Shown piece by piece: positions 1-6,006 of a DNA stretch of 9,412 nucleotides. The stretch lies in the NCBI GenBank assembly GCA_030833305.1, contig JAURHL010000070.1, positions 1-9,412 on the forward strand. Direction: 5' to 3'. Position numbers and translations under genes: made by a program. Numbering within the stretch: the stretch's first letter is position 1; every line of letters begins with the position of its first letter. The notes under the pieces were generated by a model, which had not been told where the DNA came from, did not search any database, and was given only the letters and a program-made list of their open reading frames with translations. Source of the stretch: Acidimicrobiales bacterium (lineage in GTDB: Bacteria; Actinomycetota; Acidimicrobiia; Acidimicrobiales; Ilumatobacteraceae).

Positions 1-899
1 AGCGCCATCGACAACAACGGCAGACGCCATCCTCCCCACCGGATGCCGGCGATGAACAGGACCGCCACCAGCAAACTGATGAGAATCAACAGATTCAGCG
101 CGGGCAATTGAGCCTTCACGTCGGTGTACGTGGCGCCCTGCACGACGCCTCGTGACGAGACCGTCAACTCGAATCGCTGCAACCAGTAATCGGCGGCCTT
201 GATGACGGCCAACAACGAGAACAGGATGCTCATGTGCACGCGGCCGCTCTTGGTGATGCGCTGACCCGGCATCTGCACTCGCACGGCGCCATTCAAGAAG
301 TGCATGGCCGCCGTCATCAGGATGACCAACACCAATGCGGCGAAGGCCCAGTCGACGACGAACGTCAGGAACGGCAACCGGAAGACGTAGAAGCCGGCGT
401 CGACCCCGAACTGTGGGTCGCTCACTCCGAAAGATTTCGAGTGCCGAAACAACAGCCAGTCCTGCCACTGCGCGATGGCGGGAACTCCGACGATCAAACC
501 GAAGACGATCGAGATCGCCAGACGCAGAATCCGAGTGCGCTTGCCGACGAACATGCGATACCGCTGCACCACCTCGCGTTCGGGACCCTCGGGAAGATCG
601 GCCGGAGCGAGACGCTCGGCCAGGGTGAGACTGATGAACGCCACGATGGCGAAGCCGACGGAGAAGACCGCACCCAGGAAGATCTTCGACTTGAGCACCG
701 CCCAGAAGGTGTCACCGCGATCCACCGAATCGAACCACAGAAGATCGACGTAGAAACCCGCCAAGGTGCGCGCCGACAGAACGAGCAAGACGAGCAATGC
801 CGCGACCACCAGAAGGATGATCCGACCTTTCGACACCTTGAACGAACGAGGGGTGCGAGGGCGACGTGGCCCCCGAGGCAGATCCGAGGCTGGTCTCAC
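1..899 (-). CDS. UPF0182 family multi-pass membrane protein (partial, C-terminus beyond left edge)
   Basis: The first 299 residues are present, read from a GTG at 899; the rest lies off the left edge (family members are usually 900-1000 aa). After a basic Pro/Arg-rich cytoplasmic N-terminus (residues 1-26) come hydrophobic segments near 27-43, 73-93, 123-143, 178-198, 219-232 and 270-290, matching the N-terminal membrane domain of UPF0182/COG1615. Family hallmarks seen are YVDLLWF (50-56), DPQFGVDAGFY (161-171) and the GATYTDVKAQLPAL stretch (about 251-264). The function of the family is not established; it is an envelope protein widespread in Actinobacteria. The start is only 9 nt after the DivIVA-gene stop and in the same reading frame, so the two are almost certainly co-transcribed. 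No Shine-Dalgarno is visible, and a later GTG (836) is a weaker alternative because it would remove the basic N-terminus. Family assignment is confident; the function is unknown. Confidence 0.92.
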   Translation of the reverse strand, partial: MRPASDLPRGPRRPRTPRSFKVSKGRIILLVVAALLVLLVLSARTLAGFYVDLLWFDSVDRGDTFWAVLKSKIFLGAVFSVGFAIVAFISLTLAERLAPADLPEGPEREVVQRYRMFVGKRTRILRLAISIVFGLIVGVPAIAQWQDWLLFRHSKSFGVSDPQFGVDAGFYVFRLPFLTFVVDWAFAALVLVILMTAAMHFLNGAVRVQMPGQRITKSGRVHMSILFSLLAVIKAADYWLQRFELTVSSRGVVQGATYTDVKAQLPALNLLILISLLVAVLFIAGIRWGGWRLPLLSMA

Positions 900-908
900 G
901 AGCCGAGA

Positions 909-1070
909 CTAGTTCTGGTGCGGAACGAGTGCACAGCGGCACCCCGAATGTGCCGGTGCATGTTTGTGGCCCGTGGGGAAGGCGTCGCCGGCCCTCACCG
1001 CTCCGGCCAACGAATTGTCCTCGGCGTCGGCACAGGCCGGACCATTGGGGTCGACTTTCCAGCACACCTT
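909..1070 (-). other. Phage minor-head (Mu F/SPP1 gp7)-like Cys/His tail of the DivIVA protein
   Basis: This encodes residues 588-640. Visible order: VCWKVD, C600 with ADAEDN after it, a Gly-rich turn, DAFPTGHKHAPAH (616-628), then GCRC at 630-633 followed by ALVP. Phage Mu gpF/SPP1 gp7-type minor head proteins commonly end in the same order: W, D, C-x-D/C, FP.GH, PP.HP.CRC, then L-x-P. The upstream helical region ending near HVDDIGHAAHGRG could be the rest of such a domain. The four Cys plus His suggest a metal-binding or disulfide knuckle. The resemblance is by eye only; convergence on a zinc-knuckle-like tail is possible. Confidence 0.5.
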
Positions 1071-2831
1071 CGCACCCGGATCGAGCGCGGCCAGTGCCCC
1101 GCGTCCGTGGGCCGCGTGACCGATGTCGTCGACATGGGTGTCGATGTGTTGATTCTTCCATTCGCGGTACACGAGGCGAACGAGTGAGGCCAGCTCGGTG
1201 TTGTCACCGGCGGCTTGGGAGATGCTGCGGCTCAAGCGTTCACGAAGCGGAGCCACGATCGACGAGATGATCTGCTCGTTCACGGCCGCCATCTGCTTGA
1301 CGATGACCTTGGCCAATTCCTTGTCGGACGCGTCGCTCAACGAGCGAGCGCCGGCCAGTGCGGCACTCTTGACCGCTGCTTCCATCGCACCGGTGTAACG
1401 CGCGGCGTGATCGGACTTGGGCCCGACGATGGCGTCGAGGGTCTTCACCGGCTTCTTCCCACGCAGGGTGTCGAGAACCTGATTCTGTTCGTCGGCCAGG
1501 ACGCGCTTCACCTTGCGGCTCATGGTGGCGATGATCGGAGCCAACACCTCGTCGCGCGTCTGGAACACCGTCGCCTCCGGCTGCTCGTCGGTAGCGGAGT
1601 CCGTGACGGGAAGGTCGATCACGGGAGCCTCGATGGGCTTCACCGGTGCGTTCGGTCGACCCGTCGGTTTCGTTTCGTCGGTGGCGGCCACGCTCGCGGC
1701 CTCCACCTTGGCCACCTCTTTCGCGGCCACCGTGTCGGCGCCGGCACGACGCAACTTCGCGAAGAGATCGTCCACCGGAGCGGGCTTGGACCGCGACGTC
1801 GAACTGGACGGAACGACGACAGGCGCTTCCATCGGCGGATCCGACTCGTCGTCGGCGTCGTCGTCGAGATCGTCGTCGGCCATGTCCGCCACCGACATGG
1901 TTCGTTGATCAGAACGGGGGAAGAGCGACACCACGTTCGAGGTCGTGGTCACCACTTCGTCCACGACCGTGTCCTCGACGACCGGAGTCTCGTCGATCGT
2001 GGTGATGTCGATGGGCTCGGGATGGTCGACGACCGTGTTCACCACCGGAACGTCGACCACCGGATCGTCGTCCTGGTCGTAGGGAACCGGCGCGACGGTG
2101 GTCATGGCCTCGGCAGCCGGCAACTCGGCAGCCTGCACGATGATCGGCACCGGGCCGGTGGTGTTGGCCAGATTCACGAACTCGTTTGTCTCGTCCGACG
2201 ATTCGTCGAGGTCGCGCAGGACGTCATCGGTGGCCAGTCGGGCCCGCTCGAACGCCTGAATCAGCCTTTCGCGACTGTGCATCAGGTCCTCGAGCTGCTC
2301 GCGAGCCAATTCGCGGCGCTTGGCCACGTCGGCCAGCACCCGCTCGCGATAGGCGCGGGCCTCGTTCACCATGTCGCGACCTTGCTGTTTGGCCATCAGA
2401 ATCTCGGATTCGGCGTCCGAGGAGGCGTCCTGACGGCGACGAGCACCCTCCAACTCGGCATCTTCACGTATCCGGGCCGCCTCGTCGGTCGCCTCGCGGA
2501 TCAGGCGGGTGGCGGTCTCGTCGGCCCGGGTCTTGATCTTGGCGGCCGCCTCGCGGGCGGTTTGGACGATGCGCAGGGTCTCTTCGCCCAGCATCGCCGC
2601 CACGGCGTCCTCGTCCAGCTCCAGGGGTGCCATTGGGGCCCCATGCTGGGCATTTGCCAGCTCACGCTCCAGGAAAACGACCCGCTCTTGGAGGCGGGAC
2701 AGCTCGGCGGAGACCATGCGCAAGAAGTCCCGGACCTCGTTCTGGTCGAAGCCACGGCGTGCGGACGGGAACGTCGCCCCCGCCACGGCGGTGGGCGACG
2801 ACGGGTCGGGTCGCGAAAACGAGATAGCCAT
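909..2831 (-). CDS. DivIVA-domain coiled-coil protein with acidic linker and Cys/His C-terminal domain
   Basis: 640 aa. Residues 18-62 match the DivIVA N-terminal lipid-binding/coiled-coil domain (F21, SARRGFDQNEVRDFL at 23-37, then a heptad-like helix). A long charged coiled coil follows (about 75-210), then a Val/Asp/Pro/Thr-rich linker (about 215-420) with an Asp-rich block at 318-329, then a helical region (about 430-580), and finally a tail with C590, C600, H628, C631 and C633. DivIVA/Wag31 proteins mark the cell pole and recruit elongation or division factors. At 640 aa this one is about twice the size of a typical DivIVA and has an added C-terminal module. The start ATG at 2831 has no Shine-Dalgarno, but a -10-like TACTAT ends 7 nt upstream, suggesting a leaderless mRNA. 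It sits between a YlbL-type protease gene and a UPF0182 gene on the same strand. The DivIVA domain is well supported; a role in polar growth is inferred; the role of the tail is unknown. Confidence 0.92.
   Translation of the reverse strand: MAISFSRPDPSSPTAVAGATFPSARRGFDQNEVRDFLRMVSAELSRLQERVVFLERELANAQHGAPMAPLELDEDAVAAMLGEETLRIVQTAREAAAKIKTRADETATRLIREATDEAARIREDAELEGARRRQDASSDAESEILMAKQQGRDMVNEARAYRERVLADVAKRRELAREQLEDLMHSRERLIQAFERARLATDDVLRDLDESSDETNEFVNLANTTGPVPIIVQAAELPAAEAMTTVAPVPYDQDDDPVVDVPVVNTVVDHPEPIDITTIDETPVVEDTVVDEVVTTTSNVVSLFPRSDQRTMSVADMADDDLDDDADDESDPPMEAPVVVPSSSTSRSKPAPVDDLFAKLRRAGADTVAAKEVAKVEAASVAATDETKPTGRPNAPVKPIEAPVIDLPVTDSATDEQPEATVFQTRDEVLAPIIATMSRKVKRVLADEQNQVLDTLRGKKPVKTLDAIVGPKSDHAARYTGAMEAAVKSAALAGARSLSDASDKELAKVIVKQMAAVNEQIISSIVAPLRERLSRSISQAAGDNTELASLVRLVYREWKNQHIDTHVDDIGHAAHGRGALAALDPGAKVCWKVDPNGPACADAEDNSLAGAVRAGDAFPTGHKHAPAHSGCRCALVPHQN
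1846..1880. repeat. Imperfect GTC/GAC trinucleotide tract inside the DivIVA-domain gene
   Basis: A run of imperfect TCG/GTC triplets on the plus strand encodes an Asp-rich block (about residues 318-329) in the disordered linker on the minus strand. Such tracts are prone to length change in whole triplets, so the linker length may vary between strains. It is explained by the protein's low complexity, not by a separate element. Confidence 0.55.
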
Positions 2832-2838
2832 TGGAGGG

Positions 2839-2844
2839 ATAGTA
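2839..2844 (-). promoter_or_regulatory. Putative -10 element (TACTAT) for a leaderless DivIVA-gene transcript
   Basis: TACTAT on the minus strand fits the actinobacterial TAnnnT -10 consensus. Only 7 nt separate it from the ATG at 2831, so transcription would begin at or next to the start codon, which agrees with the absence of a Shine-Dalgarno there. No convincing -35 lies at 16-18 bp; a TTGCCA is 22 bp upstream, which is too far. This suggests the DivIVA gene can be transcribed independently of ylbL. Confidence 0.45.
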
Positions 2845-2887
2845 CGAAAACCCTGTGGAAAAGGGGTGGCAATCAGGGCTTTCGGTG

Positions 2888-2898
2888 TGGGTCACCCA
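2888..2898. promoter_or_regulatory. Short palindrome TGGGT-C-ACCCA upstream of the DivIVA gene
   Basis: A perfect 5-bp inverted repeat with a 1-nt centre, extended imperfectly by GTG/CAC on the flanks (2886-2902). It lies about 57 bp upstream of the DivIVA start, in the 101-bp gap after ylbL. It could be an operator, but it is short and GC-rich enough to be chance. Confidence 0.2.
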
Positions 2899-2905
2899 TC
2901 ACAGG

Positions 2906-2919
2906 CGGTCTCCGGACCG
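2906..2919 (-). terminator. Weak hairpin just after the ylbL-like gene
   Basis: CGGTC and GACCG arms enclose a 4-nt loop, starting 13 nt beyond the ylbL-like stop in the direction of transcription. There is no U-tract, so at best it is a weak terminator or pause, and read-through into the DivIVA gene is likely. Confidence 0.22.
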
Positions 2920-2932
2920 GCGCGGTCGCCCG

Positions 2933-4057
2933 TCAGAGGGGGTCGCCGCCACGGTCGGCGAGAACGGCCAAGGCCTCCTCCAGGGTGGCCACCGGAATGA
3001 TCTCCACCGCGTCGCCCACGGCGGCCTGGGCCCTGGCGATGTCGGCCTCTCCCTGAGCGGTGGGAACCAGGAAGTAGCGGGCACCCGACCGCTCGACCGC
3101 GATGGCCTTTTGCACCAGCGCCCCGATGGCCCCCACCGAGCCGTCCTCGGCGATCGTGCCGGTGACGGCCGCACCAGCGCCGGGGATCAACTCGCCTGGG
3201 GTGAGTTGATCGATCAATGCCAAGGTGAAGGCCAATCCGGCGCTCGGGCCACCGATGCGATCGGTGTCGAAGACCACGTCGAAGGGCAAGCTGACCGTGC
3301 GGGTGTCGCGGGCCGAGAAACCCACGATGGTCCGCCCGGGCTCATCGGGGCTGGCGATCAACTCCACTTCCACCGTGCGCGATTCTCCTGCCAGCGAGAG
3401 AACGGCAAGGGTGGCGATGTCACCGGGCTCGGCATTCTTCAACGCCTCGGAGATCTTCGACACCACGTCGATCGTGACCACTCCGTTGCCGGCGTCGATG
3501 GATTCGATGACATCACCGACCTCCAGCACCCGACACGCCCGACGAGGTGGTGCCGACTCCTCGCACAACGTCGTGTCGAATCCGGCGACTTGAGCCGGCC
3601 CTTCCGTGAAAGTGGCATCCATCCCCAGATACGAAACGGCGACGTACGCGGCGATCTCTTTCGCGGTGGCCATCGCGCCGAGTTGGATCTCACGATTGGC
3701 CGATGGATCGCAATCACCGAAACGTTCTTCGCACGTGAGCACGTCGACGTACGGGTCCAACCAACCCATGAAGGACTGCAATGCGGTGAGTTCGTTGCCG
3801 AGGGCGGTCACGAATCGCACGCCGTTCTCGGGTGGATACACCTCCACCTCGTCTCCGACGATGGTCAATCGATCTCCGACCGTCGACGCCGCACCGGGTG
3901 CGGTTTCGTAGCGCTGGATGGGCCACACCGTGGCCCCGAGAACCACCACCACGATGAGGAAGGCGATGGTCATCGCCGGGATACCCCACGCCTGGGATCG
4001 GAGCGACAACGGTGACGGCTGGACCCCGACTACCGTTCCTTCTCGCGTGTCGCTCAC
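2933..4057 (-). CDS. YlbL-type PDZ and Lon-like (S16) serine protease, membrane-anchored
   Basis: 374 aa. There is a short cytoplasmic N-terminus, one TM anchor (about 28-45), an extracytoplasmic region with a PDZ-like domain (about 130-235; EVGDVIESID near 179-188), then a Lon-type catalytic domain (about 250-370). The catalytic Ser is S272 in GGPSAG and the Lys is K317 in LVQKAI, the Ser-Lys dyad of family S16. Homologues (Bacillus YlbL, mycobacterial Rv3194c-type) cleave or survey envelope proteins. Start: GTG at 4057 with a good GGTGGAG 6-7 nt upstream; an ATG at 3973 would also leave the TM segment intact, and an ORF start as far out as 4180 has no support. Unusual features are C109/C116 and C165/C175, two Cys pairs in the outer region that could form disulfides. 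It lies upstream of the DivIVA and UPF0182 genes, and the UPF0182 neighbour is conserved in mycobacteria. The substrate is unknown. Confidence 0.93.
   Translation of the reverse strand: MSDTREGTVVGVQPSPLSLRSQAWGIPAMTIAFLIVVVVLGATVWPIQRYETAPGAASTVGDRLTIVGDEVEVYPPENGVRFVTALGNELTALQSFMGWLDPYVDVLTCEERFGDCDPSANREIQLGAMATAKEIAAYVAVSYLGMDATFTEGPAQVAGFDTTLCEESAPPRRACRVLEVGDVIESIDAGNGVVTIDVVSKISEALKNAEPGDIATLAVLSLAGESRTVEVELIASPDEPGRTIVGFSARDTRTVSLPFDVVFDTDRIGGPSAGLAFTLALIDQLTPGELIPGAGAAVTGTIAEDGSVGAIGALVQKAIAVERSGARYFLVPTAQGEADIARAQAAVGDAVEIIPVATLEEALAVLADRGGDPL
4031..4036 (+). promoter_or_regulatory. Possible -10 element (TACCGT) before the small membrane-protein gene
   Basis: TACCGT fits TAnnnT and ends 10 nt before the GTG at 4047, which has no Shine-Dalgarno, so a very short leader or leaderless start is plausible. 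It would lie inside the 5' coding end of the divergent protease gene. No good -35 is visible. Confidence 0.25.
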
Positions 4058-4355
4058 TGAAATCTCCACCCGCGTGGCCATCGTGGCCGGCTTGGCCCTG
4101 ATCGCCCTGCTCATTGTCGTGCGTCGCAAGCCTGCCAGATACGAGACCGATTCACCACGCGACCATGTCGGCTGGCGCACGACCGGAGAACAGGGGATCG
4201 ACGAGGCCGATCAAGCAGAGATCGAGCCCTTGCGCAAGAAGGCTCTTGAAACCATGGGCCTCGGTGCGATAGCAATCTTCGGGGGAATCGTGGTCGCGAT
4301 CGTGGTCTCCCTGTCCATTTCCTGGATCGTCACCAATTTCTTGAACCGCTTGTGA
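4047..4355 (+). CDS. Small two-TM membrane protein, function unknown
   Basis: 102 aa from GTG 4047. Hydrophobic segment 1 is at about 10-25, followed by the positively charged RRKPAR; a hydrophilic loop (about 28-67) rich in Asp/Glu/Arg/Lys comes next; hydrophobic segment 2 is at about 71-97. Short arms suggest an inner-membrane hairpin protein with the loop probably cytoplasmic. I do not recognise a family. Its stop overlaps the GTG of the HEAT-repeat gene (GTGA), so the two are translationally coupled and probably act together. Start choice is uncertain: GTG 4047 overlaps the protease gene's 5' end by 11 bp, while GTG 4074 would avoid the overlap but shorten the N-terminus to the edge of the first TM. 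Neither has a Shine-Dalgarno. The coding frame is supported by the coupling and the clean two-TM pattern. Confidence 0.72.
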   Translation: MSLTEISTRVAIVAGLALIALLIVVRRKPARYETDSPRDHVGWRTTGEQGIDEADQAEIEPLRKKALETMGLGAIAIFGGIVVAIVVSLSISWIVTNFLNRL

Positions 4356-4954
4356 ACACACCCGAGTCATCCGAACACGCCGAGCGACGTCGCCTGGTCG
4401 TCCTCGCCGGACACACCGGCGATCTCGACACCATCCGCGAAGGCCTCGAACACGACGCCGCCACGGTGCGCGACGCCGCATTGGGCGCATTGGCCCGAAT
4501 GGAGATGCTCGACGAGAGTGTGCTGAACCGTTTTCGACTCGACACCGACGCCCGCGTGCGCAATCGCGTCGCCGAGCTGGCCGCGAATTTCCCCGGCTTC
4601 GACTTGCTGCCCTTGTTGAACGACGACGATCCGATGGTGGCCGAGATGGCCGCGTGGTCCTGCGGTGAACACGAGAAAGTGTCCGACGCGATCATGGAGC
4701 GGTTGATCGCCATGACAACCGGTCACTCGGAACCGTTGGTGCGCGAAGCGTCCGTGGCTGCTCTCGGAGCCATCGGTGACGATCGTGGTCTGCCCGCCAT
4801 CCTCGGCGCGTGTGGCGACAAGCCCGCCATCCGCCGTCGCGCGATACTCGCTCTCGCTCCGTTCGACGGACCCGAGGTCGACGCCGCCCTCGATCAGGCC
4901 ATGCAGGACCGCGATTGGCAGGTGCGTCAAGCCGCCGAGGATCTGCTCGGTTGA
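4352..4954 (+). CDS. HEAT-repeat protein
   Basis: 200 aa from a GTG start that overlaps the previous stop. It consists almost entirely of HEAT/PBS-lyase-type helical repeats: about 29-53 (ATVRDAALGALARM), 57-80, 84-108 (DDDPMVAEMAAWSCGEH), 114-155 (PLVREASVAALGAIGDDRG) and 158-200 (DWQVRQAAEDLLG). The typical D-x-x-V-R-x-A-A-x-A-L pattern is clear. There is no signal peptide and no TM segment, so it is soluble and probably a protein-binding scaffold. Coupling to the small membrane protein suggests it may be brought to the membrane by that partner. Related repeats also occur in phycobilin-lyase-like proteins, but nothing here points to that chemistry. The specific function is unknown. Confidence 0.88.
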   Translation: MNTPESSEHAERRRLVVLAGHTGDLDTIREGLEHDAATVRDAALGALARMEMLDESVLNRFRLDTDARVRNRVAELAANFPGFDLLPLLNDDDPMVAEMAAWSCGEHEKVSDAIMERLIAMTTGHSEPLVREASVAALGAIGDDRGLPAILGACGDKPAIRRRAILALAPFDGPEVDAALDQAMQDRDWQVRQAAEDLLG

Positions 4955-4955
4955 C

Positions 4956-4974
4956 GGGTCGCCCTCAGGCGCCC
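4956..4974. terminator. GC-rich hairpin between convergent genes
   Basis: GGG(T)CGCC and GGCGCCC arms with a CTCA loop and one bulged T span the 10-bp gap between the HEAT-repeat gene and the convergent transporter gene, running into the last codons of the latter. It could slow both transcripts, but no U-tract is present. Weak call. Confidence 0.28.
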
Positions 4975-5531
4975 TCGAGAATCAGCAGAATCCCGAACAC
5001 CACGAACAACACCGAAGCCCCATAGCGAATCGCTTTCTCGGGCAAACGCGCTCCGAGGTGGTACCCCACGAGGATCGCCAAAGCGTCGGCGGCCACCATG
5101 CCCAGAGTGGAACCCAACCACGTCCCGAAGATGCCCTCCTTGGTGGCCAACGTGATGGTGGCCAGCATCGTCTTGTCTCCCAACTCGGCGAGAAAGAACG
5201 CCACACTGGCCGCGACCACCGCGCTACGCGTTCCCTTGTCGACGCGATCGACCTCGTCATCGTCGAGGGAGTCACCGCGCAGCGTCCATCCGGCGAACAC
5301 CAGAAACGCGATGCCGGCGATGATCGCGATGGTGTCGGTGGGTATGCGAGCCCCGAGGGCCGCTCCGATTCCCACGCTGATCGCGTGCGTCACCGCCGTG
5401 GCGATGGTGATTCCCAACAACACCGGCCACGGCTTGTAACGAGCGGCGAATGCCATCGCCATCAGTTGACTCTTGTCCCCCAGCTCGGCGACGAAGATGA
5501 CGCCGAAACTCAGCAGAAACGCGGAGAGCAT
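4965..5531 (-). CDS. GDT1/TMEM165 (UPF0016) family cation transporter
   Basis: 188 aa with two homologous halves, each opening with the family signature E-x-G-D-K-[ST]: ELGDKS at 16-21 and ELGDKT at 116-121. There are about six TM helices, with a charged loop (about 85-102, DDDEVDRVDKG) between the halves. The two Glu/Asp motifs are thought to line the cation path; bacterial members export Mn2+ and eukaryotic members move Mn2+/Ca2+ in exchange for H+. Length and architecture are normal for a full bacterial family member. The ATG at 5531 lies 7 nt after the stop of the ArsI/CadI-like gene, so the two form an operon. No clear Shine-Dalgarno is visible, so translational coupling is possible. Mn2+ export is the likeliest role by family; the metal cannot be told from sequence. 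Confidence 0.93.
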   Translation of the reverse strand: MLSAFLLSFGVIFVAELGDKSQLMAMAFAARYKPWPVLLGITIATAVTHAISVGIGAALGARIPTDTIAIIAGIAFLVFAGWTLRGDSLDDDEVDRVDKGTRSAVVAASVAFFLAELGDKTMLATITLATKEGIFGTWLGSTLGMVAADALAILVGYHLGARLPEKAIRYGASVLFVVFGILLILEGA

Positions 5532-5538
5532 TCCCGGG

Positions 5539-5964
5539 TCAGGAGGCGCAGCAGGCGTTGCCGCCGTCCGACTTGTTGCCGAGGGAAATGTTGACGAACT
5601 GCTCGACGTCGGCGTGCTTCACGTAGAACTCCCACTTGTGGCCGTCGGCCCCGTCCACCCACGTCTCGGTCTTTTCGGCGAAGCAACACTGCGTCTCGTC
5701 GATCCCCGTGGTCTGCAGACCCGCCTCGCGCATCCGACGATCGGCGGCCACCACTTCCTCGGCGGTCTCGGTCTCGACCCCGAGGTGGTTGATGGTGCCG
5801 TGCTCGCCGGCACCCTCGAAGATCACCAACTTCAGCGGCGGATTCTCGATGGCCCAGTTGGCGTAGCCGGGCTTCACCTTGGCCGGAGCCTCCCCGAACA
5901 ACTTCGTGTAGAAGTCGATGGCGGTGTCCAGATCATCCACGTTGAGGGCGAGTTGCAAACGCAT
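5539..5964 (-). CDS. ArsI/CadI family VOC metalloenzyme (possible C-As lyase)
   Basis: 141 aa, the expected size. N-terminal MRLQLALNVDDLDTAIDFY starts a vicinal-oxygen-chelate fold. Key family residues are present: H60 in INHLGVE, the vicinal pair C93-C94 in TQCCFAEK, and E112 in KWEFY. A second CC pair lies at the extreme C-terminus (CCAS). ArsI uses Fe(II) and O2 to split the C-As bond of methylarsenite, with the vicinal Cys pair binding the arsenical; the CadI branch is cadmium-induced. The start ATG 5964 is preceded by AGGA/GAGG-like purines. It is first in an operon with a GDT1-type transporter. No arsR, arsM or arsP is in the window, so this is an orphan copy here, and its inducer and substrate are open. 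The residue pattern favours a functional enzyme. Confidence 0.88.
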   Translation of the reverse strand: MRLQLALNVDDLDTAIDFYTKLFGEAPAKVKPGYANWAIENPPLKLVIFEGAGEHGTINHLGVETETAEEVVAADRRMREAGLQTTGIDETQCCFAEKTETWVDGADGHKWEFYVKHADVEQFVNISLGNKSDGGNACCAS

Positions 5965-6006
5965 GCCTCGTTCCTATCACCTCGGCCGGCCATGCCAAAC
6001 TGACGC
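5965..6006. promoter_or_regulatory. Divergent intergenic region between arsI-like and MDMPI-like genes
   Basis: Only 42 bp separate two divergent start codons, so both promoters must lie here or overlap the coding starts. It contains a perfect 8-bp GGCCGGCC palindrome (5984-5991). The arsI-like gene has AGGA- and GAGG-like purines just upstream of its ATG; the MDMPI-like gene has no Shine-Dalgarno, which is compatible with a leaderless start. It is too short for a riboswitch. Confidence 0.35.

Noticed and set aside
712..1161. 149-codon minus-strand frame crossing the DivIVA/UPF0182 junction
   Set aside because: It is out of frame with both well-supported proteins and contains no recognisable motif.
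1215..3056. 613-codon open frame on the plus strand opposite the DivIVA-domain gene, plus other long open frames such as 234-1187 and 2855-4015
   Set aside because: Their translations are His/Arg/Gly-rich with no domain pattern, and they run antisense to genes with clear families. They are the usual result of high GC in codon positions on the other strand.
4776..5594. 272-codon plus-strand frame opposite the GDT1-type transporter
   Set aside because: The minus strand has both E-x-G-D-K-[ST] motifs and a clean TM pattern; the plus-strand frame is a low-complexity shadow.
5965..6006. yybP-ykoY (Mn2+) riboswitch for the arsI-gdt1 operon
   Set aside because: These sensors often precede GDT1-type genes, but the upstream region is only 42 bp to the divergent gene's start and shows no such structure.
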